Positions 8,272-16,900 of a stretch of 32,302 bases of DNA are shown piece after piece. The DNA is from Myxacorys chilensis ATA2-1-KO14. Its GTDB lineage: Bacteria; Cyanobacteriota; Cyanobacteriia; Leptolyngbyales; Leptolyngbyaceae. A program made the position numbers and the translations under genes. Numbering within the stretch: the first letter of the stretch is position 1; the number at the start of each line of letters is the position of its first letter. The notes under the pieces were generated by a model, which was given only the letters and a program-made list of their open reading frames with translations, ran no database searches and had not been told where the DNA came from. The DNA lies in NCBI GenBank assembly GCA_019359275.1, contig JAHHHP010000065.1:1-32302 (forward strand). The letters run 5' to 3'.

Positions 8272-9666
8272 CTAAAGCACAAAACTTTCCGTCACATTAG
8301 CTTCTTCAAGTGCGACGCGCACCCGGAAGCCTTCCCCGGCATCGGCACTAAATTTCCGTTGAATATATAAATCCTTGTGCCTTGCCGTGACTTCATAGCT
8401 TTGGTTGGCATCATCGATCAAAATCAACTTCAAGTCAGGAGGAAGATAGGGTTCATCACCTGTGGGATAAACTCGCAGCATCACGCCCATGCGCTGATCC
8501 GACTTTCGCACCAGCGCGATCGCAAGTGCCACAGTTTTCCCACTCACTTGCAGCCCTAAATCAATCAGCTTGACCCGTCGTGTGGATATAGCATTCCCTG
8601 GATCGATTTGCCAGAGGCTTTCTACAGCTGTCCAAAGTGTTTCATCATCCGTCGTCGATCGCAGCACCTCTAGTAGGGCTTGAATGGCAGCCTCATGCCC
8701 CTTAGCAATCGTGCCTAACTGCTTTGCGGCTCTGCGTTGTTCAATTGCATCGGGTGCAGAGGACACTTGCTTAATCAAGGCTGTAATCTCTGTTTCGCTC
8801 GTTCCGTCATTAGACTCTACAGATGCTCGCAACGGAATCGGATCTAAACGCAGCAATCTGGCTTGAGCTAAAGAGTTGATCGCCACCCATCCAGGTTCAA
8901 ACTGATGCCGCAGCCAGTTCATCAAGGACACTCGTTGCAGAAGTGGCGTTACGGTCAACGCTTGCAATTCTTGTTCAATGTACAGTGCTTTCGCAATGCC
9001 TACATCAACTCGTCTGAGGGCATCTAAATAGGTGTGGTAGGTAGCAACCGGAACACTCAGGACATCACTCCATGCTTTTTCCTGTTGATGATAAGCTTGA
9101 ATGTCTGCTCGCTGATGCGTCAGAGGTGGTGCGATCGCAAGTCCTAATGATCGAACCTCCTGCAACGGAGCCGTTTCAATTAGCCCCTCGTTGGCATCTC
9201 CTACACTCATCAAAGTGTCATAAATAGCTCTGGACAGGCGTTGACCTATCGGTTGCCGAAGATTGCACACCAACATCGGTAAAACGTGCCACGTCTCCGC
9301 CAGCAAATCTTGTTTAATGCCAGAAATTGTAGACGGAATTAACACATCGATATCACTCAAGAAATCTGTTTCTGGAGACAACACCATGACCGAAATTAGT
9401 TGCCACGGCTTTTCAGTCAGAAGATCGGGTTCTGACGATCGCACAATCATGACGTAACGGGGCGATGATGCTCCAGCTATAAATTGTTGGGCTGGCTCTG
9501 AATATAACCGTTGTTTGTCGAGTTCTGATAACGTTAGAGGACTTCGCACCATTCGTTGGAGTTGCCAGATTTCGCCCGCTTTGGGAGAGTCTAATGGAGG
9601 GGAAGCTGGATGCAGATTGCTAAAGTCGCTCACGATCAGGTACTTGCTTTGCGTGATGCTAAACAT
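8272..9666 (-). CDS. DUF1822 family protein
   Basis: Cyanobacterial DUF1822 protein of unknown function, 464 aa. The family signature is in the last third: KLIDLGLQVSGKTVALAIAL, MLRVYPTGDEPYLPPDLKL and the ending ALEEANVTESFVL. The middle shows the WLRHQFEPGWVAINSL segment usual for the family. Residues about 290-355 look like two HEAT-type helical repeats (RRAAKQLGTIAKGHEAAIQA), a possible protein-interaction insert. No signal peptide or membrane segment. AGAGG lies 5 nt before the ATG at 9666. It sits between the sigma factor (94 nt upstream) and the CHAT gene (19 nt downstream). From recollection, DUF1822 genes often sit in this company in cyanobacteria. A partner or regulator of the CHAT protease is a reasonable inference. 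Confidence 0.88.
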   Translation of the reverse strand: MFSITQSKYLIVSDFSNLHPASPPLDSPKAGEIWQLQRMVRSPLTLSELDKQRLYSEPAQQFIAGASSPRYVMIVRSSEPDLLTEKPWQLISVMVLSPETDFLSDIDVLIPSTISGIKQDLLAETWHVLPMLVCNLRQPIGQRLSRAIYDTLMSVGDANEGLIETAPLQEVRSLGLAIAPPLTHQRADIQAYHQQEKAWSDVLSVPVATYHTYLDALRRVDVGIAKALYIEQELQALTVTPLLQRVSLMNWLRHQFEPGWVAINSLAQARLLRLDPIPLRASVESNDGTSETEITALIKQVSSAPDAIEQRRAAKQLGTIAKGHEAAIQALLEVLRSTTDDETLWTAVESLWQIDPGNAISTRRVKLIDLGLQVSGKTVALAIALVRKSDQRMGVMLRVYPTGDEPYLPPDLKLILIDDANQSYEVTARHKDLYIQRKFSADAGEGFRVRVALEEANVTESFVL

Positions 9667-9760
9667 ATTGCCTCTTTAGCGGATGGAGCGTCTACTTTAC
9701 TTAAACGAATCAAGGGCTGAAAATTATAGAGATTCACCGAAACATATCCAGCCCACTTTT

Positions 9761-10408
9761 CTACCATTCTTCTGTGGAACGGCGACGAGTTCGCGGGCGT
9801 TGACCGTCTTGCTGCTGTTGTTGGGCAATGGTTTCACCCTCAAACTGACTGTAAGCAGTCACAATATGCTGCCGGACTTGTTTCCAGCGTCTACAAATCT
9901 CGGGTTGCTCGACTCCCAATTCACAGGCAATTTCAGATTGAGTTTTGCCCTGAACAAGTCCTTGCCAAATCTTTAGATAGCCACGTTTTGGATAGCGTTG
10001 ATTCAGGTCAGTGATTATTTCCACGAATTTGAGAATCCAATCCGCCCGGTCGATCGCATCTAGTCCGTCGAACTCATCGATTAAAGTCTCTAATAGCGGA
10101 ATATCTGTCCCTGGAAGCACTTGGTCTAAACTGTCATATCGGGAGTGGCTGTGCTGCTGACGGCAATAGTCAATGATGGCAAAGCAAGCGACCCGCATTG
10201 CCCAATGATAGAACTCGGTTTCACCTCCAGACCGAAAGCAGCCTTGCTGCGTGACGCGCCACAGTTTTTCATGGGCAGCTTGGACTGCATCTTCCCAAGC
10301 GATCGCGGTATTTCGAGTTTGCCTGCGAGCAATTGGATCGACACTCTTGCGCTCGATGAAGGTTTCGAGCCATTGCAGCACAGAAGCAGGCAAATCAGAG
10401 GAAATCAT
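9761..10408 (-). CDS. Sigma-70-like (ECF-type) RNA polymerase sigma factor
   Basis: 215-aa protein with the two-domain layout of ECF sigma factors. A region-2-like helix bundle (about residues 35-100: WEDAVQAAHEKLWRV, EFYHWAMRVACFAIIDYCRQ) is joined to a region-4 helix-turn-helix (about 150-195: GKTQSEIACELGVEQPEICRRWKQ). The C-terminus is Gln- and Arg-rich (QQQQQDGQRPRTRRR), an unusual tail. First gene of the operon with DUF1822 and the CHAT protein, so it may control that operon itself; no anti-sigma factor gene is adjacent. Start at 10408, with AAGGA about 10 nt upstream. Confidence 0.85.
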   Translation of the reverse strand: MISSDLPASVLQWLETFIERKSVDPIARRQTRNTAIAWEDAVQAAHEKLWRVTQQGCFRSGGETEFYHWAMRVACFAIIDYCRQQHSHSRYDSLDQVLPGTDIPLLETLIDEFDGLDAIDRADWILKFVEIITDLNQRYPKRGYLKIWQGLVQGKTQSEIACELGVEQPEICRRWKQVRQHIVTAYSQFEGETIAQQQQQDGQRPRTRRRSTEEW

Positions 10409-10799
10409 GGAGAATGCATCCTTACTGAGTAAAAACCACGCTATGTGTCGGTCAGAAAAATTGGCACAATCTGTTTTTGACTTTACTAGAAGTCTTTGCC
10501 GAGAGCATCCGTAGTCTAAAATCTTTAAACTCAGGGATGGCGTTACGGTTCAACGGACTGAGATGCGCTCGTCATCATTTAATTATCTACGCCAGACGTT
10601 CTTGAATCTGAACAACAGCGTGTTGGTGATGCTCAGTAGAATTTTTGGGAAAATGCAATATTTTGCGATCGCGGTTTCGTTAAAGAAAGCAGAGAGAAAA
10701 ATTCCTCTCATTTGAAATGGCAGAGATCTCAGATTGCTTTCGATTGCGGCTATGAGTGAACAAAACCACCTTCTGATCCTCCCCTGAGAGATGAAAGTA
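10409..10799. promoter_or_regulatory. Divergent intergenic region between the sigma-factor operon and the first AraC gene
   Basis: About 390 bp with no gene. It must carry the promoters of both flanking operons. The right half (from about 10650) is nearly the same as the sequence before the second AraC gene. I could not define -10/-35 elements with confidence. Confidence 0.55.
10650..10799 (+). repeat. Upstream repeat, copy 1 (in front of the first AraC gene)
   Basis: About 150 bp that recur at 11713-11891. Shared landmarks are GCAATATTTTGCG, ATCGCGGTTTCG, TCTCAGATTG, GGCTATGAGTGAACAAAAC and the ribosome-binding region before the start codon. The duplicated unit therefore included both gene and control region. 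Confidence 0.85.
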
Positions 10800-11702
10800 A
10801 TGTCAAATCTTCCTTTAAGCATCGACCAACTCAAAAAAGATGGAACGCTGCCAGCCATTCCAAATCCACCGATCTTAACCAGTCAAAAGTCAGGATGGAG
10901 TGACATTCATCTCGCCCATTTCCGTCAGCCTGCTTGGGAATTACCTGAGTTCTTCGTTTTGCAGCACTGCATTACGCTTGTCAGTTCAAGCCAACCTGTC
11001 GAGGTCGAGTTTGAGGTAGAAGGTCGGGCACGCAAGGCGCGGTATTGCCCAAGTGATCATAGTTGTATTGAATTATTTCCTGCTAATTTACCCTATAAAA
11101 TTCGCTTGCTCAATGAGGTTACGTTCACGCATTTCTATCTCGACCCGACGTTTGTTTCTCAAGTGGCTTACGAGAAAATCGACCCTGATCGAGTGCACAT
11201 CTTGTTTGAGCCGAAGAGAGCAGACCCTGTAATTTACAGTATTTGTCAAGCCCTCAGAGCGAACTTGGACTCAGACGGAGTCGGCGATGGTTTCTATGGC
11301 GACTCAATGGCGATCGCGCTGTCAGCCCATTTATTACGGCATTACGCAACTCGCAATCACCAACTTCGAGAGTATGAGGATGGCTTGTCTGCTTACAAGC
11401 TGAACCAAGCGATCGAGTACTTCCATGAGCATTTAGGCGAAAAACTATCGCTAAAAGCGATCTCGCGTGAGTTGAGAATGAGTCAATACTATTTCTGTCG
11501 TCTGTTCAAGCAGTCTACCGGAGTCAGTCCCCATCAATATCTGATTCAACAACGGGTAGAACGGGCAAAGCAGTTATTGAGACAACCGGAGCTAACAGTG
11601 ACTCATATCGCAATCGAGTGTGGATTTGCAAACCAGAGTCACTTTGCCAAATACTTTCGCCAACACACAGGGCTTACACCTCAGCAGTTTCGCAAGATTT
11701 AG
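10800..11702 (+). CDS. AraC-family transcriptional regulator, paralogue 1
   Basis: 300-aa regulator with an N-terminal sensing/dimerisation domain (about 1-190) and a C-terminal AraC double helix-turn-helix (about 205-300: LSLKAISRELRMSQYYFCRLFKQSTGVSPHQYL, then THIAIECGFANQSHFAKYFR). Start set at ATG 10800 rather than 10791: the second paralogue begins with the same MSNL, and the position matching 10791 is ACG there. The neighbouring paralogue shares whole blocks such as FDPTFV-like HFYLDP and FEPKR. The inducer is unknown; it could regulate itself, its twin or the adjacent sigma operon. Confidence 0.92.
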   Translation: MSNLPLSIDQLKKDGTLPAIPNPPILTSQKSGWSDIHLAHFRQPAWELPEFFVLQHCITLVSSSQPVEVEFEVEGRARKARYCPSDHSCIELFPANLPYKIRLLNEVTFTHFYLDPTFVSQVAYEKIDPDRVHILFEPKRADPVIYSICQALRANLDSDGVGDGFYGDSMAIALSAHLLRHYATRNHQLREYEDGLSAYKLNQAIEYFHEHLGEKLSLKAISRELRMSQYYFCRLFKQSTGVSPHQYLIQQRVERAKQLLRQPELTVTHIAIECGFANQSHFAKYFRQHTGLTPQQFRKI

Positions 11703-11712
11703 CAGGCAATCG

Positions 11713-11891
11713 AGAAAGTGCAATATTTTGCGGTTCCTGCGGAGTTGCGCTTTGTGCTAATCGCGGTTTCGCTAAAAAAGGCAGAGGAAGAAATTTCTCT
11801 TATCTGAAATGGCGGAAATCTCAGATTGATTTCGATCGCGGCTATGAGTGAACAAAACTAGCTTCTGATCATCCACCGAGAGACGAAAATA
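11713..11891 (+). repeat. Upstream repeat, copy 2, with an extra segment of about 28 bp
   Basis: Second copy of the block before the first AraC gene. Relative to copy 1 it carries about 28 additional bases (about 11732-11760) between GCAATATTTTGCG and ATCGCGGTTTCG. The remainder aligns with scattered substitutions up to the start codon. Confidence 0.82.
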
Positions 11892-12803
11892 ATGTCAAAT
11901 CTTCAGCTTTTGAGCGTCGATCATTTCCAACAAAATGCGACATCATTAATCATGCCGAATCCACCTCTCATGACGAGTGAGCGGTCAGGGTGGAGCAGCA
12001 TTCAGCTAGCGAATTTTATCCAGCCAGCTTGGGAGTTACCTGCATTTTATAGTCTTCAGCATATCATCATCATCGCAAAAAACCGTCAACCCGTTAATGC
12101 AGAACTTGTGATGGAAGGTCAGTTATGCAGAGTGCAATATCACCCAAATGACTATATAGACGGATATATTGAAGTGTTTCCGGCAGGTTTATGTTCTCAG
12201 ATTTGTTGGGATCAAGAGATTGATTTTACTCACTTCTATCTTGACCCTGCGTTTGTTGCTCAAGTTGCTCATGAGACGGTTGACCCTGATCGAGTTGAAA
12301 TCCAATTTGAACCGAAGAGATCGGACGCACTCGTTTATCAAATTTGCCAAGCACTGAGATCTGATCTAGATACTGGCGGGAGTGGAAATGGTTTCTATGG
12401 AGATTCGATGGCAACAGCCTTGGCAGCTCATCTACTGCGACGCTACTCAACTCGCAGACTCACCTTTCGAGAGTATGAAGACGGACTATCTAAATTCAAA
12501 TTGAAGCAAGCGATCGAGTATATCCACGCTCATTTGGGTGAGAATTTGTCGCTGGCAGCGATCGCTGACGAGTTAGATATGAGTCAATACTATTTCTGCC
12601 GTTTGTTTAAGCGATCGACTGGAATATCTCCTCATCAGTATCTGATTCAACAACGGGTAGAACGGGCAAAGCAGTTGTTGAGGCAACCGGAGCGAACTAT
12701 TACTGCAATCGCCCTAGAGTGCGGGTTCTCTAACCAGAGCCATTTTGCAAAACACTTTGGCAAGCTTGTGGAAATATCACCGAAACAATTTCGTAAGCAG
12801 TAG
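11892..12803 (+). CDS. AraC-family transcriptional regulator, paralogue 2
   Basis: 303-aa AraC-type regulator with the same layout as the gene immediately upstream. The N-terminal domain is divergent in places (VNAELVMEGQLCRVQYH against the first copy's VEVEFEVEGRARKARYC). The C-terminal double HTH is nearly identical (SQYYFCRLFK, SPHQYLIQQRVERAKQLLRQPE, CGFSNQSHFAKHF). More change in the sensor half than in the DNA-binding half suggests the pair read similar operators with different input; this is an inference. It ends 273 bp before the Het-C-like gene, so it may also control that locus. Confidence 0.92.
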   Translation: MSNLQLLSVDHFQQNATSLIMPNPPLMTSERSGWSSIQLANFIQPAWELPAFYSLQHIIIIAKNRQPVNAELVMEGQLCRVQYHPNDYIDGYIEVFPAGLCSQICWDQEIDFTHFYLDPAFVAQVAHETVDPDRVEIQFEPKRSDALVYQICQALRSDLDTGGSGNGFYGDSMATALAAHLLRRYSTRRLTFREYEDGLSKFKLKQAIEYIHAHLGENLSLAAIADELDMSQYYFCRLFKRSTGISPHQYLIQQRVERAKQLLRQPERTITAIALECGFSNQSHFAKHFGKLVEISPKQFRKQ

Positions 12804-13076
12804 CAAGATCTTGTTCAAATTCGCAAGATCATGTCTGACTGTTGCGATCGCGTCTGGTAGGATTTGCCTAGAAATCTACATCCCTATTGTAAGAAAACTG
12901 CTCGTTAGCAACAAACATCTTTGAAGAACAGCCCAATCGCAATTAGTAACTCAGGTTGACCATTCGATAACTCTCTTCAATAAGCATCTACAGCCAACGC
13001 TGAGGGATGCGATTGCGCTTAGTTAGCTTGGTCTGACAATGAACTTTTCGATCATTACATTCCCAGAAAAGAAGCT

Positions 13077-13901
13077 ATGAACTTTAGAGTACAGAAACTT
13101 GCCTTTAAACACGGTAGAAATACTTTCAAAAACTTTGTAGTTACTTTTACTATTACTATAGTTCTACTGTTACTTGGTTACCTGTTCACAGCCAAGTTGG
13201 TCCTGGCATTCAAACCCGACGAAGCAGGACATCTCGGTATTACGTCAGCAGCAATGCTCAGTATTGCAGAACCTGTAGGAGGTGTGAAGTTAAAATTTTC
13301 TCGTCAAGCTCGCGCAGAAATTCGCGATGCTAATATTTCTACCGACTCTCTAACTGGTGATGCCTGGGTCGCGGAGAAGCACTTTGATAATGAAGAATTT
13401 CCTGCTGCGACAACACGCTTACTGAATCTCAAAAGCTATATCATTGGTCAAATCACAAGTCCTTCACCCAACGGCAGAAATGCACGAATTGCTTTGGGAG
13501 GAACGCTACATACCATCCAAGATTTTTATACTCATACTAATTGGGTAGAGATGGGAAATACAGGGATTGACATTCGGCTTGGTCGCACCACAATTCCAAA
13601 ACCACCTGTATCCCTGCAATCCTCCCCGATAAATGACCCAGGTGTGCTGCTCGCTAGAGTGCCTCATCTAACTTCTGGATACTTTCTTCCACCAACTTTT
13701 TGCAGTGCTCCTCCTGGTAAAACTCGGCATGGTTGGGATATTTGTCCCAATGGTCTAAATAAAGATGACTCCAGCAGACCTAGATATATGCAAGCGCGAA
13801 CTCTTGCCGTCTATGCAAGTCAAGATTTTATCAATCAAATTCTCAAAGCTCCCGGTGTAGCTGGTAATGCCAGAGCAATCAGAGCTTTGATGGGACTTTG
13901 A
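13077..13901 (+). CDS. Het-C-like domain protein with N-terminal membrane anchor
   Basis: 274-aa protein. Residues about 20-45 form one hydrophobic segment (VVTFTITIVLLLLGYLF), an uncleaved anchor or signal sequence. H52 (GHLGITSAAML) is followed by the hallmark LHTIQDFYTHTNWVE with H145, D149 and H153. This motif is shared by fungal HET-C, bacterial Het-C-like proteins and VWA7, and resembles the metal site of zinc-dependent phospholipase C. Phospholipase or membrane-active function is therefore plausible but unproven. The Pro-rich C-terminal part contains two cysteines in the FCSAPPGKTRHGWDICPNG segment, perhaps a disulfide. It lies 63 nt before the giant RTX gene and is probably co-transcribed with it. 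Confidence 0.78.
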   Translation: MNFRVQKLAFKHGRNTFKNFVVTFTITIVLLLLGYLFTAKLVLAFKPDEAGHLGITSAAMLSIAEPVGGVKLKFSRQARAEIRDANISTDSLTGDAWVAEKHFDNEEFPAATTRLLNLKSYIIGQITSPSPNGRNARIALGGTLHTIQDFYTHTNWVEMGNTGIDIRLGRTTIPKPPVSLQSSPINDPGVLLARVPHLTSGYFLPPTFCSAPPGKTRHGWDICPNGLNKDDSSRPRYMQARTLAVYASQDFINQILKAPGVAGNARAIRALMGL

Positions 13902-13964
13902 TTCAGTTCACAAGCAATTTGCCGACTTAGCTCTTTCCACTTCTAATTCACCTGTGTATTACTT

Positions 13965-16900
13965 ATGGCAACTCCAACTGAGAAGAATTTGGGTCTGATT
14001 CCGCAGTCGATTAAGCCCATCCTAGAAGCAATCAAATCCACTATTAGCACTCAGGTTTTAGATAACTTGCCCTTGTTAGGTGGATTGAGTCTCAAGCCGT
14101 ATGCAGAGCAATTAATTACGGAACAAGTTGCGGAACAAGTTGAGCAACGCATTCTTGATGAACTCAACAAAACTCAAGATAAAAGCACCGCAGTAATTCA
14201 AGAGGCTCTCTATAATGCGCTTGGACCTGGGGGCTTAAATTTACTCGTTAAGCTCAACGGAGATGCCCAGCCTGAAGCAGGTAATGGAGATGCCCAGTCT
14301 GAAGCAGGTAATTATGTTTCAGTCCCGTTTCCACCTGACAGCAGTAAAATCGAGTTCACATTTAAGCTGGGTAAAATTTTTAATAATAGTGTCCCCCTCG
14401 GAGCTAGTTCGGGCTTGCCTAGCGTAGGGCTGTCGCTCAATGGTAGTGTCACTCCGACGTTGGACTTGGGCGTGAAGGTTATTTTAGGTGTAGATGCAAG
14501 TGGAGTGTTTATTGATGTTGGAAATCAAAATGAAATCGAAGCTACACTTACAACAACCTTAAAAGATGCCAACAACAAACCCTTGGAACTAGGGGGAAGT
14601 TTAGGTCTGTTTAAAGTGACGGCAAAGGACAATGACAGTAAGATAACCAGTAAATTTGCTGCGGACATTACAGGTAGCACAAAACAAGTCAGAGTCACTG
14701 ACATCAAGAATGATATTAAGGTCGCGAGTGATCCAACGCTAACTGCAAGTGGAGACTTAAAGCTAACAATTGAGGCAAAAGCCGTTGATTTTCTTCCCTC
14801 CTTAACGACTGATTTCAGTATCTCTGGATTGCAATTCGATCGTAAGACCGGACTTACACCCCCCACAACTGAATTGAAGAATGTTTCAGTTAATTGGAGA
14901 ACATTTGCTGATGAAACCCTTGGAGAGCTACGAAATTATACCAAGGTGTTTACAGATGGTCCCTTAAAACAGATCAAAGACACTGAACTGCCAATACCAC
15001 CCAAAACTAAGCTTATTGATCTTGCTAGAGAATTCGATCTAACCAAAGGCTCAACGATCACACCTTTTCTTGACGCGATCGATATCCTCGATCAAACTAC
15101 TAGCTTCATTAATGCCCTAGGTAAGCCGCTAGATCTCGGAGATTTTAAGATTAATGGTCTAACCCCTGAACAGACGCGCTCCCCATCCATCCTCGACCAA
15201 ATCAAAGCCCCTAGTCCGGCTGCTCTGGCATTTGCAGACCCGAATCAAAGACTTGCGGCTGCGATCGCTCCAGATGAAGCAATCAGTAAAATCTTAAAGT
15301 TTTTCCCAGTTCTTGAAAACCCATCGCCTTTTGTTCAATTATTACTGGCAGAACAACCAAAAGAGCCGATTAACTTACTTGATTATCAGACTCCACTTCT
15401 ATCACTTGATGCAGGGTTAGCCCTTCCACCAATTTCAATCTTTGGACCGATAGTTCTTCTAATCGGTGGGAATGTCGGAGTAGGTGCTCAACTTAGATTC
15501 GGTTACGATAGTAAAGGGTTGCAAGAATACAAAGCAAATGACTTCAAAGATCCAACACGACTGCTTGACGGATTCTTTCTAGGTAAACCGAACACTGATT
15601 TAGACAAAAAAAAGGATAAAGAGTTCGCGCCAAACTTTCTCTTATCAGGAGAAGTCGATGTCTCTGCTGGCGTGAGTGTTGGGATCGTGACGGTTGCCGC
15701 AGGAGGTGGTGTTTTTCTAAATGCTGGAGTCGGACTGAAGGAGCCAAAGACATATTTAGAACAGGTTGCAGATCCGTTATGTGCTTTAGAAGCTTCTGGC
15801 GAACTTGGAGTTATCGCTTTTGCCTCTTTTAAGCTAGGTTTCGGCTTCTTTAGCGTCACTAAGCGCGTTGATTTAGCAAGAGTGCGTCTGATTGACTACT
15901 CATCAGGCAATTCATTATGCGATGGAAAGTATAACTTCCAGAATCCGCCCTTGAGCAAAGAAGCGCGAGATAAATTAGCTGGACAAGGAGTGATCGAGCG
16001 AGATGGTACTAACGGTGTCGATATCATCAAACTGACAGCAACAGAGCCATATTCTGTTGATGACCCTGTTAAGGACGAAGGAGGTACACCCCTCAATAGA
16101 GAAGTGCTTCTATCAGGTTTAGACCCTGCGGATAAACCCTATAAAGATGTCAAATTAATTGTAATCAACGCGGGGGCAGCAGACGATCTCGTTGAGTTCG
16201 TTGATCAACCTGAGCTATCACTGTTAGGTGTTTTGACTAGTAGTAAAGATATTGTCGCCAGCGGTCAACTCAACGGAGATAGTGGAAACGATACTCTAAT
16301 TGGCGGTTCTGGATTCGACTTCTTCAATGGTGGTCAAGGAAACGATATTCTAGATGGTAGAGGCGGAATTAACACAGCAGTTTATGCGGAAGACCCCAGT
16401 CTTAAAAATGATACCCAAACAGGCGTTGAAGTCAATCTAGAAACTGGCTTTGCTAGAGATGGTTATGGCACTCAAGATACTCTAATCAACATCCAGAATG
16501 TCGAAGGCTCTCGATATAATGACATCCTGACCGCTAAATCCTCTGGCAGCGTTCTAGATGCTGGTGCTGGAAAAGATGTACTTCAAGGCGGAATCGGAAA
16601 TGATGTATTGCTGGGTGGAGAGGGAGCCGACACTATTGACGGCAAAGAAGGCATAGATGCAGTTAGCTATCTCTATTCCAACGCCTCAGTTTACATCAAT
16701 CTATCCAATCAAAATACTGCACCTCGTTCTCCTAGCTTTGGAGTTGTGATTCCTCCTTTACTGGCGAATCGTGGGTCAGGTGGTGAGGCAGAGGGTGATA
16801 GCATCTTTAATGTTGAAAATGTTCAAGGTTCCGTTTTTAACGATGTATTAGTTTCTGGGGAGCAGGGTGGGAACGTCGATGGCTACTTGGGCGATGACGT

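Noticed and set aside
10583..10858. Minus-strand 91-codon frame upstream of the first AraC gene
   Set aside because: It overlaps the AraC coding start and the duplicated control region; the homologous block in copy 2 is not open in the same way.
12807..12817. Palindrome CAAGATCTTG after the second AraC gene as a terminator
   Set aside because: No loop and no following T-run; too short to call.
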